Shown here: positions 10,077-16,511 of the stretch, piece by piece
Numbering within the stretch: position 1 is the stretch's first letter
Layout of the letters: every line of letters begins with the position of its first letter
Source: Bacillota bacterium
GTDB lineage: Bacteria > Bacillota > Bacilli > Bacillales > Cytobacillaceae
Direction of reading: 5' to 3'
NCBI GenBank assembly: GCA_030705745.1
Contig: JAUZPT010000009.1
Coordinates: 1 to 20,717 of the forward strand
Length of the DNA stretch: 20,717 bases
Program-made: the position numbers and the translations under genes
The notes under the pieces: model-generated
Database searches by the model: none
Seen by the model: only the letters and a program-made list of their open reading frames with translations
Told to the model about the DNA's origin: nothing

Positions 10077-10106
10077 ATAGTATCACTTTTACAATCCATA
10101 CGACAA
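10077..10106 (-). promoter_or_regulatory. Candidate sigma-A promoter for tilS-hpt
   Basis: Minus strand: -35 TTGTCG (10101-10106), 18-base spacer, -10 TACTAT (10077-10082) preceded by TGA, giving an extended TGn -10. It lies in the gap after yabT. The leader before the tilS start contains an 8-bp inverted repeat ATTAGTTA/TAACTAAT (10029-10036 and 10051-10058). Confidence 0.5.
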
Positions 10107-10164
10107 AGGTTTGAATTGTGTCTGTTTAAGAATACGAATTTGCACGGAAAAAAGTTTCATCATA

Positions 10165-11205
10165 TTAGAGTAATTTCCCGAAAATATACAAAGTATAAAA
10201 AAGTGCAAGAGCAACAAAAATAAGTATGGTTTCTTTCCATCCGCCCCTTTTTTTGTGTTTATTTTTAATATATGTCCTTCTAGACGCAGTCTGCACGGTT
10301 TTATTTTGCCGTTGTACACTTTGGGAACGTTGGGAAATCGAGCTATTTTCTGGCTTTGGAGAAGGTGATAAAGGCTCTCTTCTTTCGACCCTTCTTTCAC
10401 TCGGGTTTATTAAATTCAATAACTGCTCTCTCATTTGTGTCGCCGAAGCATAATCACCCTTTAAAGCTTTTATAAGCACTTCTTCCAACGGCTGAAGCTC
10501 ATTGCTTTTCATAATGGCTTCCCGCAATTGCGTTAACCCGCCTGATGTTTTATTAAATCGTTTTGGATAGGCGGTATTGATTAAAATCATTGCAACGGAA
10601 AACAAATCATAACTTGGCTCCGCTTTTCTTGTGCCTAGACCCCAATATCCACGGTCGAAAAATTCGGTAAACTCTTTAATCGCTCTCCCTTGAATCGTCG
10701 TGCCTCCAACATCAATGCACCTGATTTTTGCAGGGGGTCCCGTGACAATCAAGTTATCCGGCTTCAAATCTCCGAACACCCATCCATTTTTATGAAGTTT
10801 ATCGAGGTCATTTAACAACTGCAAAATCATGACCATTGTCCAAACCTTTCCTTTTTCCTGGATATAAGTCAATAAGTCAGGACCTTGGATATATTCCATA
10901 GCGTAAAAGGAAATTCTTCCTTTCAAGCCTTCCCAATCATCTACATCAAGTAAAGAAGGTCCAAGGGCAGACCCTTGGACCTTCTCAAAGGATTTTAGTA
11001 CATTTACCTCTGAGATAATGGACATACCGTTGTCGCTCATTTTCAATGCGACGTATGAGCTATTCAACTTGGCCAGATAAACAATGCCATTGGCCCCAGA
11101 CCCTAATTCTTTAATAATTTTGTACTGTTTCTTATGCCATTTACCTTCAATAAGGGTTTCCGGCTCGACCTTAAATGGATTCTTCGAAGAATGATTCATC
11201 ATCAT
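10165..11205 (-). CDS. yabT: Membrane-anchored Hanks-type serine/threonine kinase YabT
   Basis: YabT of B. subtilis is a sporulation-associated Ser/Thr kinase stimulated by DNA that phosphorylates RecA and other proteins. The 346-residue protein has a compact kinase domain: glycine loop GSGANGIVY (35-43), Lys55 in VALK, helix-C Glu66, catalytic loop GDLKPDN with Asp146 and Asn151, and metal Asp165 in IDVGG, where DFG would be usual. A basic, Ser/Arg/Lys-rich linker (about 265-322) could bind DNA. A single C-terminal membrane helix (about 325-343) is followed by almost nothing, so the kinase faces the cytoplasm and there is no external PASTA sensor. The start overlaps yabS by 35 bases and AAGGAG lies 11 bases upstream, so the two form an operon. 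The overlap and synteny make the name secure. Confidence 0.94.
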   Translation of the reverse strand: MMMNHSSKNPFKVEPETLIEGKWHKKQYKIIKELGSGANGIVYLAKLNSSYVALKMSDNGMSIISEVNVLKSFEKVQGSALGPSLLDVDDWEGLKGRISFYAMEYIQGPDLLTYIQEKGKVWTMVMILQLLNDLDKLHKNGWVFGDLKPDNLIVTGPPAKIRCIDVGGTTIQGRAIKEFTEFFDRGYWGLGTRKAEPSYDLFSVAMILINTAYPKRFNKTSGGLTQLREAIMKSNELQPLEEVLIKALKGDYASATQMREQLLNLINPSERRVERREPLSPSPKPENSSISQRSQSVQRQNKTVQTASRRTYIKNKHKKRGGWKETILIFVALALFYTLYIFGKLL

Positions 11206-11908
11206 GCGACAGCAGACTCCTTAAAGATCTTTTTTTGTTAAATGAAGATAAAGCTTCACGAATGGCTGGACCTGTAGGTGTGATACCACCTGTCGTCAAT
11301 TTAGGGAAAATGCTGCTTAGCTTTTCCAATCTCGGTGTCCAGTCTAGAAGCTTGTCTACTTCACTACTTTTCCCGGGAAATACACTTACAGAAAACAGAT
11401 TTTCCCCTGTTCGGGCATTTAAACTGATGGATAAATCTAGCAATGCTTCCTTTACAGTTGGCAGTTTATGCTTCATACTGGCGCTTGTATCGACTAAAAT
11501 CATGACCTCGAGGTCGACCGTTTCTCCAAGTTCGTCCACCACTTCCATTACTTCGCCCCTTTTTTCCGGCGGCAGATCGTCCATCGTTTGGGAGCGACCT
11601 AATATTTGCGTTAATTCCCGATTTACCACACCCTGCAGTGTTTGTGTCATCGCCTTCCTTGTTACCATTTGCACAGTTTGGGAAAGCTGCTGCGCATACA
11701 CAATTTGGCTGACGCCCCCTCCAGACATCGAGATTCCTTCGATTTCTTTAATCCCCTTATCATCGATCACATCCTTATCAATTACGCCGATGACATTAAC
11801 CGTAACCCCCTGTTCCCTAGAAAGGGCAGCAATAGCTACGGGATCTTCCCCTTGATTCGAACACCCATCAGTTATCAATAATATTTGCTTTATTTTACCA
11901 GAGTACAT
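11171..11908 (-). CDS. yabS: von Willebrand factor A domain protein YabS
   Basis: This 245-residue soluble protein of unknown function is paired with the kinase YabT. It carries von Willebrand A motifs in an unusual order. The N-terminal part (about 5-85) looks like the second half of the fold: ILLITDGCSNQGEDP with Asp14, then VTVNVIGV, then an IEGISMSGGGVSQIV stretch. The C-terminal part (about 134-225) looks like the first half: MILVDTSAS with metal residues Asp140, Ser142 and Ser144, then LFSVSVFPG and the threonine loop TGGITPTGPAI with Thr212. All metal-site residues are therefore present. ATG at 11908 is chosen because GGAGGAG sits 6 bases upstream; the longer ORF start at 11941 falls inside the putative -10. 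No signal peptide or membrane segment is visible. Confidence 0.9.
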   Translation of the reverse strand: MYSGKIKQILLITDGCSNQGEDPVAIAALSREQGVTVNVIGVIDKDVIDDKGIKEIEGISMSGGGVSQIVYAQQLSQTVQMVTRKAMTQTLQGVVNRELTQILGRSQTMDDLPPEKRGEVMEVVDELGETVDLEVMILVDTSASMKHKLPTVKEALLDLSISLNARTGENLFSVSVFPGKSSEVDKLLDWTPRLEKLSSIFPKLTTGGITPTGPAIREALSSFNKKRSLRSLLSHDDESFFEESI

Positions 11909-11938
11909 GTAACTCTCCTCCATTAACTGAATTTTTAT

Positions 11939-11968
11939 CATTTTCGTCGTGTTGGAGAGGTTTTATAC
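11939..11968 (-). promoter_or_regulatory. Candidate sigma-F promoter for yabS-yabT
   Basis: Minus strand: -35 GTATA (11964-11968), 15-base spacer, -10 GACGAAAATG (11939-11948), close to the forespore consensus GywTA-N15-GGnnAnAnTw. The start point would be near 11930, with the ribosome site at 11915-11921. It fits early-forespore use of YabT, but is inference. Confidence 0.5.
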
Positions 11969-12001
11969 ACCTTTAAATTTTTCTTGTGGCGAAAAAGATT
12001 T

Positions 12002-14476
12002 CTACGCCCTTTTTTTAATATTATTCATGGGGATGGAAGCCCACTTTGGAGTATTGTGTTTTATTTTTGCTACGGTTACCGTCATGTCATCCTCAATAAA
12101 ACCAGAGCGTGATCGAATAACTTCTTCCATAATTAAATCCGCCATTGCCTGAGGCTCGTCTGTTTGAATCTCCTGAATCTTTCTTTTCATCCATAATTCA
12201 TAGTTTTCAACATGCCTTGGCCCTTCAAATACACCATCACTCATCATAATCAACAAATCTCCTGCTTTTAGCTGTTGGCTGACTACATCGACCTCAACCT
12301 CAGGCAAAATGCCCATCGGCAGATTGCTCGCCTGAATTTTGATCACTTTCCCTCCCCTTTTTATAAAACTGGGTGTCGAACCAATTTTTAAAAACTTCGT
12401 CGAACCATTTTGCAAATCAATCATCGCCAGGTCCAGCGTCGAGAAGATCTCATCTGTTGTGCGCAAGGACAAAATTGAGTTAATCGATTTTATGGCAACC
12501 TTTTCTTCAATCCCTGACTGTAAGATTTGTTGAAGAAGCTGGAGGGTTTCTTTACTTTCATCATGTGCCCTCTTTCCGTTTCCCATTCCATCACTAATGG
12601 CAATGGCAAATTTGCCACATCCAAGTTCAATCGTTGAATAACTGTCCCCTGATACAAAGCCTCCGTCCTTCGCAGCATGTGCCACCCCTGTTTCCACCAT
12701 GAATGTTTTGGAGGAACGAAAGGTCACCTGGCAAAACCCTGTAGGATAAGGGGTATTTTCATCCGCGTTGACGACAATCGTTTCTCCTAATATATCTGAT
12801 AGCATTGGAGCGATTAACTTTTCGCACTCACCATGTCCATTTCCGTAAGGTAATGTCATATCGATATCTACATTTCCTTGCTCGAGACTGTAAATTTCCA
12901 CTTGATCAATCGGAATGCCGAAACTTTGTATCGCTTCCAAAATCTGATCCTCTTGCTTCGAGTGATTTTCCCTTTCCCTTTGAATTTCTTTGGCGAAATC
13001 ACCCATTACTTCGGAGACCCCCAGCAATTGATCTGCAACAAGGCGACGGCTTTCATGGACTTGCATTTTCAACTTCTGATTTGCCTGAAAAAAGCTCAAC
13101 TCATGCTGTATTACATCCATCACTTTTTTTGATCGGGTGCAATGCTTTTCCCACTCCCTTACAAGTCGCGGCTGAACATTTCCATTATTTTGATCCATTT
13201 CTTGCATAATACTTTCCATATACTCATAGGTTGTATTAAAATTCCTTGTCCAGCAATGCTCTTTCTTAAAACAAGTTTGACACGTTTTTTCTGTGACATT
13301 GCCCATAAAATAATCCAGTTCACGTTCATTATTTTCTGCTGTTGGCTGCTCGCTGTATTGCGAGAAGCTCTTGGATAAAGCCTGAAATACATCCGAAAAT
13401 TGCGAAACTCGCCTCGCCGTCACATCACGCATTTTTCGCATATATTTCTGTTGTTCCGCATAATATTCAGGGGTACCCGGTATATATCTTGCCAGCCTGC
13501 CTGTAAGACTTTTAGGTGTCAGAAAAAATAACACCACCGCAGCAGTAGTTTCGTAAAGAGTAAGGGAAATCGAACCTCCCCCTTCGCCATACATGCCAAT
13601 TAAAAGTGTGGCAATATATAAACCGATTGCAACACCTATTTTCTTTCCCTCTTTCAACAACCCGCCCAACACTCCTGAAAAGGCGAGCAAACTCATATGA
13701 TAAAAGCTGGAGACGCTTGCCAGGCTAAAGATCAGCCCTGTAACAACTCCTACGGTCGAACCAATGGCCGCACCTGCAACAAGCGAAAAGACAAGAACAA
13801 GATACCTAGACATAATATGCTCGACAGATAAGTCTTGAATTTTCCACCCTATCGTTCCGGTCATTATTGATGCAAGTAAAATAATGACACAAACAATTTC
13901 CTCTGTTTTAAGCGATTGTCTTCTTTTATTTAACGTCAATAAAGGTATGCTTTGAATGAAAATTAATACGAGGATAAAGCCGAGGCTGGCTTCTACGCCC
14001 GCCATCATTCCATCATAAAGTGACAATTGGTTCGTTAAAAGAAAGGATTCGGTCAATTTACCGATCAGCAGTATCACGCTAACATAAACAGGAAGTGCTC
14101 TTGCCTCGTTTTTTATTCGGCTTTTCGTTAAGCGAAATAGAATCAAAAAAATACAAGCCGAAAAAAAAGCAAAAGCTGCATTCTCCACTCCGATCGTTAC
14201 CGATCCGATCACCAATCCCACTAAAGCGATGGGGGCCTTGTCCCTTTTTATCAAATACACCGCCGCAAAAAAAGGAAGGCTGAAGGGAGTAAGCTTCGAT
14301 AAAATTAAGGCCCGTCCGAGCAAAAAGCCTACAATCAGTAATAGATAACCCCTTTTAAGAAGGATGGACTCTGCTTTGGTTTGAAGTTTGCTCCAGGCTG
14401 AAGTCCAATTCCACTTTGATGAGTTGAAGTTTATTTCTCCCATTGGCTCCATTAAGCGCCGTTCCGCCTTTGCCAT
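12002..14476 (-). CDS. spoIIE: Stage II sporulation protein E (membrane PP2C phosphatase)
   Basis: SpoIIE sits at the polar septum, interacts with FtsZ and dephosphorylates SpoIIAA-P, releasing sigma-F in the forespore. The 824-residue product has an N-terminal membrane region of about ten helices (roughly 40-320), a central domain (roughly 330-580) with a cysteine cluster CxxCx5C (Cys399, Cys402, Cys408), and a C-terminal PP2C domain. The phosphatase metal residues are present: Asp611 in SGDSYS, Asp629 in ISDGMGNG, Asp747 in MSDGVFEG and the pair Asp796-Asp797 in IEDDMTV. ATG at 14476 is preferred to 14497 because AAGGAG lies 9 bases before it, giving MAKAERRLMEP, close to the B. subtilis start. 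Its promoter has the hallmark long spacing of Spo0A-driven sigma-A promoters. No convincing terminator follows. Confidence 0.98.
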   Translation of the reverse strand: MAKAERRLMEPMGEINFNSSKWNWTSAWSKLQTKAESILLKRGYLLLIVGFLLGRALILSKLTPFSLPFFAAVYLIKRDKAPIALVGLVIGSVTIGVENAAFAFFSACIFLILFRLTKSRIKNEARALPVYVSVILLIGKLTESFLLTNQLSLYDGMMAGVEASLGFILVLIFIQSIPLLTLNKRRQSLKTEEIVCVIILLASIMTGTIGWKIQDLSVEHIMSRYLVLVFSLVAGAAIGSTVGVVTGLIFSLASVSSFYHMSLLAFSGVLGGLLKEGKKIGVAIGLYIATLLIGMYGEGGGSISLTLYETTAAVVLFFLTPKSLTGRLARYIPGTPEYYAEQQKYMRKMRDVTARRVSQFSDVFQALSKSFSQYSEQPTAENNERELDYFMGNVTEKTCQTCFKKEHCWTRNFNTTYEYMESIMQEMDQNNGNVQPRLVREWEKHCTRSKKVMDVIQHELSFFQANQKLKMQVHESRRLVADQLLGVSEVMGDFAKEIQRERENHSKQEDQILEAIQSFGIPIDQVEIYSLEQGNVDIDMTLPYGNGHGECEKLIAPMLSDILGETIVVNADENTPYPTGFCQVTFRSSKTFMVETGVAHAAKDGGFVSGDSYSTIELGCGKFAIAISDGMGNGKRAHDESKETLQLLQQILQSGIEEKVAIKSINSILSLRTTDEIFSTLDLAMIDLQNGSTKFLKIGSTPSFIKRGGKVIKIQASNLPMGILPEVEVDVVSQQLKAGDLLIMMSDGVFEGPRHVENYELWMKRKIQEIQTDEPQAMADLIMEEVIRSRSGFIEDDMTVTVAKIKHNTPKWASIPMNNIKKRA

Positions 14477-14511
14477 TTTTGCACTCTCCTTATCCATCTA
14501 ATATGTTGACT

Positions 14512-14577
14512 ATTATATAAAGAGGCATTTTAAAAGGTTGTCAAATTTACGGACAGGCTAATAAAAGTTGTTCGACT
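14512..14577 (-). promoter_or_regulatory. spoIIE promoter: sigma-A with 21-bp spacing and Spo0A-like boxes
   Basis: Minus strand: TTGACA (14539-14544) and TATAAT (14512-14517) are separated by 21 bases instead of 17, as in the Spo0A-activated spoIIE promoter of B. subtilis. Likely 0A boxes (consensus TGTCGAA): AGTCGAA on the minus strand at 14571-14577, and TGTCAAA on the plus strand at 14539-14545 over the -35; each matches 6 of 7. Elements are seen directly; binding by Spo0A~P is inferred from the family. Confidence 0.85.
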
Positions 14578-14650
14578 GTTTTCTTCCTAACAAACATAAA
14601 AAAACAAAACTCGGAAAAATCATCCCTTTTATTTGTCCTGTCCGCAAATA
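14543..14650. repeat. Inverted repeat between spoIIE and tRNA-Met
   Basis: The plus strand carries ATTTACGGACAGG near 14545-14557 followed by AATAAAA (14560-14566). Its near reverse complement, TTTTATT (14627-14633) followed by CCTGTCCGCAAAT (14637-14649), lies about 60-70 bases away. CGGACAGG is exact in both arms. Function unknown; one arm lies just upstream of the spoIIE -35. Confidence 0.6.
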
Positions 14651-14678
14651 TTTCTGACATAATTCTTCGAAAAACCAA

Positions 14679-14707
14679 TTGACAACTTTACTTAATCTAG
14701 GTATTAT
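14679..14707 (+). promoter_or_regulatory. Sigma-A promoter of tRNA-Met
   Basis: Plus strand: TTGACA (14679-14684), 17-base spacer, TATTAT (14702-14707). The start point would be near 14714, leaving a 17-base leader before the tRNA. Confidence 0.85.
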
Positions 14708-14730
14708 ATTTCTTGTGCCTTAAATAATAT

Positions 14731-14804
14731 GGCGGCGTAGCTCAGCTGGCTAGAGCGTACGGTTCATACCCGTAAGGTCGGGGGTTCGATCCCCTCTGCC
14801 GCTA
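14731..14804 (+). tRNA. tRNA-Met (CAT), elongator
   Basis: A complete 74-base cloverleaf. The acceptor stem GGCGGCG/TGCCGCT has G-U end pairs, the D arm is GCTC...GAGC, the anticodon stem is TACGG/CCGTA with loop TTCATAC (anticodon 14765-14767), the T arm is GGGGG-TTCGATC-CCCTC, and the discriminator is A. CCA is not encoded. A paired first acceptor position and absence of the GGG/CCC anticodon stem argue against the initiator; the body does not look like tRNA-Ile(CAT). It is the only plus-strand gene and the only tRNA here; B. subtilis has, as I recall, a tRNA-Glu next to it. Confidence 0.96.
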
Positions 14805-14833
14805 TCAAGTACTACCTCATATGAGTCATAAAC

Positions 14834-14865
14834 AAAAAGGCGCTGAATATATTCAGCGCTTTTTT
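14834..14865. terminator. Bidirectional intrinsic terminator between tRNA-Met and yabR
   Basis: A perfect 8-bp stem GCGCTGAA/TTCAGCGC (14840-14847 with 14852-14859) with a TATA loop. Plus-strand transcripts end in six T after the stem; minus-strand transcripts from yabR end in CTTTTTG. It serves converging tRNA-Met and yabR. Confidence 0.9.
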
Positions 14866-14956
14866 GTTATTTAAATTTATAAAACAAAAGACAAGCCCAG
14901 AATGGACTTGCCCTCTTATAAAATATATAAGGAGTACCTGCGAAATATGCAGCAAG

Positions 14957-15382
14957 TTAACCTCGTCTAGCTCCTCTTCCACCACGCTTGGTTTCAGTGT
15001 TTTTCTTTAGGGAAGATAAACGATCTTCACTATCCTTTAGAAATTTCGCCATTTTAGACTCAAAATTTTCTGGTCTTGCATTCCGATCGTTCGTTCTGCC
15101 TTGACGAGGGCGTTGCGAATGTGAATGTGATTTTGGCGCTTCCGGTCTTTCTTTTGCCTTCTTAATCGATAAACCAATCTTGCCATCCTTCTCAACATTG
15201 ATGACCTTTACTTCAACTTGGTCGCCTACTTTTAGGTGCTCATTGATATCTTTTACATAGTTGTCTGCGACTTCACTGATGTGGACAAGTCCTGTTGAAC
15301 CTTCCGGCAACTCCACAAACGCTCCGAAATTTGTAATCCCTGTTACTTTCCCTTGTAACTTGCTGCCTACTTCGATTGACAT
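14957..15382 (-). CDS. yabR: S1-domain RNA-binding protein YabR
   Basis: This small RNA-binding protein is probably ribosome-associated or involved in RNA metabolism; its exact role is not established. The 141-residue product has one S1 (OB-fold) domain at residues 1-75: VGSKLQGKVTGITNFGAFVEL, GLVHISEVADNYV, then GDQVEVKVINVEKDGKIGLSIKKA. A basic, low-complexity middle rich in Ser, His, Arg and Gln (75-115) follows, and the Arg/Gly-rich end is RGGRGARRG. It is slightly longer than the B. subtilis protein (about 128), the difference lying in the middle. AAGGAGG lies 13 bases before the ATG, longer than normal, with no better start nearby. It has its own consensus promoter after divIC, and its transcripts stop at the bidirectional terminator. 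Confidence 0.93.
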   Translation of the reverse strand: MSIEVGSKLQGKVTGITNFGAFVELPEGSTGLVHISEVADNYVKDINEHLKVGDQVEVKVINVEKDGKIGLSIKKAKERPEAPKSHSHSQRPRQGRTNDRNARPENFESKMAKFLKDSEDRLSSLKKNTETKRGGRGARRG

Positions 15383-15431
15383 AATAAAGAATGTTCCTCC
15401 TTAAAAATATAAAAAATCATGCTTACTCTAT

Positions 15432-15461
15432 ATTATACAGAATGGAAAAAATAAGTGTCAA
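15432..15461 (-). promoter_or_regulatory. Consensus sigma-A promoter for yabR
   Basis: Minus strand: exact TTGACA (15456-15461), 18-base spacer, exact TATAAT (15432-15437). It begins 6 bases past the divIC stop, so yabR can be transcribed independently of the upstream cluster. Confidence 0.85.
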
Positions 15462-15466
15462 TACGA

Positions 15467-15862
15467 CTACTTATCGGAAGATTTATCTTGCCCATCTTTT
15501 GGAAGGTTAAAAATAATCTCATTTTTTTGCGATAAAAAGTATTCTTTTCTTGCAAGCTTAGCGATATAATCATTGTCATTTAACTTTACAATGTCCTCTT
15601 TAAGCATGTCCTGCCTGTCTTTTAGCCCCGAAAGTTCCTTTTCGAGCTGTTTCTTCTGCTCTATCTTACCATTAAGGGCGGCAGTTTGCGAAAGAATGTT
15701 GGAAATCATGAAATAAGAGAAAACAGCAGCAAAAACCAGAAATATCCCTAATCTTCGTATAAGAAGTTTTCTTTTTCTGGCTGTCGTATATTCTGCATAT
15801 TCCTGTTCTCTCACATAGGATGATTCAATCTTTGCTACCTTTTTCATGCGCATCGAAGCCAT
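15467..15862 (-). CDS. divIC: Cell division protein DivIC (FtsB-like)
   Basis: DivIC is a bitopic septal protein that works with FtsL and DivIB to activate septal peptidoglycan synthesis; it is needed for both vegetative and polar septa. The 131-residue product has a basic cytoplasmic tail (1-37), a single membrane helix (about 38-56, LGIFLVFAAVFSYFMISNI), an extracytoplasmic leucine-rich coiled coil (about 60-95) and the family end motif DNDYIAKLARKEYFLSQKNEIIFNL. ATG at 15862 is preferred: AAGGAGG lies 10 bases upstream, while the TTG that gives the longest ORF almost touches it. It follows yabQ by 19 bases. No terminator is seen between it and yabR, so partial read-through is likely. Confidence 0.95.
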   Translation of the reverse strand: MASMRMKKVAKIESSYVREQEYAEYTTARKRKLLIRRLGIFLVFAAVFSYFMISNILSQTAALNGKIEQKKQLEKELSGLKDRQDMLKEDIVKLNDNDYIAKLARKEYFLSQKNEIIFNLPKDGQDKSSDK

Positions 15863-15881
15863 TCTTCGCAAACCTCCTTAC

Positions 15882-16511
15882 TCATTTCTTTTTATTCCAC
15901 CTCATCAACCATCTATTAACAAAGTTCTTAATTTTTTTAAAACTTCCTGCTAAAACATTATATAACTTCTCGACTGTTTTTTTAATCCTTTTCGGCAATA
16001 ACTTCCAAAAAAATGATAATATTTTTTCGATTGGGATTAAAAAGACCTTGATTATTAATAATAAGGTTTTTACGATAAATTTGACAAGGGTAAAAAGCCC
16101 CTTGCCAAGCATCAGGATGATAGCGATTAAGAGTTGAATCGTCATGACTACAGGCTTGTAAATAAGAAGCTGAAAGGTTCGTAAAACAAATCTGTATATC
16201 CACACAATGGCAGTAATCAGCATTTCAAGAATCTTTAAGTATATACCCTTAAGCAAGCTTTGATATGCTGCAAATCCACAAATAAGTGCAAGGAAAATAT
16301 AAAATCTCAAATCCCCTTGATTGACCTGGAACAAAACATAAAACACACACAGTGCTTGAATTGCCCAAAACAGAAGATCATTGAAAAAAACGATCCAGCT
16401 TCTCCTTTTTGGGCGCTGCAGGAAGCGCTGATACGTATCAAGCATCACTCCGAACAACGCTCCCATACCGATCATGGACAGCAAGGTGATAAATTGTGTT
16501 GAAAGAGTCAT
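15882..16511 (-). CDS. yabQ: Spore cortex biosynthesis protein YabQ
   Basis: YabQ is a mother-cell membrane protein required for spore cortex formation in B. subtilis, made under sigma-E and located in the outer forespore membrane. The 209-residue product has about four or more hydrophobic segments in its first 150 residues: near 8-25 (FITLLSMIGMGALFGVML), 42-62, 68-84, 93-112 and 120-140. A cationic C-terminal tail KIKNFVNRWLMRWNKKK follows. It has no enzyme motif. Its ATG overlaps the yabP stop in an ATGA junction, so translation is coupled; no good ribosome site is present of its own. The relatively well-kept N-terminal portion (DTYQRFLQRPKRR) is typical of the family. Confidence 0.92.
   Translation of the reverse strand: MTLSTQFITLLSMIGMGALFGVMLDTYQRFLQRPKRRSWIVFFNDLLFWAIQALCVFYVLFQVNQGDLRFYIFLALICGFAAYQSLLKGIYLKILEMLITAIVWIYRFVLRTFQLLIYKPVVMTIQLLIAIILMLGKGLFTLVKFIVKTLLLIIKVFLIPIEKILSFFWKLLPKRIKKTVEKLYNVLAGSFKKIKNFVNRWLMRWNKKK

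Noticed and set aside
10089..10400. Minus-strand ORF of 103 codons overlapping the yabT 3' end
   Set aside because: Out of frame with YabT over most of its length; the Lys-rich linker and TM of YabT explain this sequence better.
11175..11855. Plus-strand ORF of 226 codons antisense to yabS
   Set aside because: It mirrors the yabS coding frame, is Ser/Pro/Thr-rich without any domain, has no ribosome site and opposes a well-supported gene.
14731..14804. tRNA-Ile2 (CAT), the TilS substrate
   Set aside because: The acceptor and anticodon stems match elongator tRNA-Met; TilS lying in the same window is coincidental to this tRNA.
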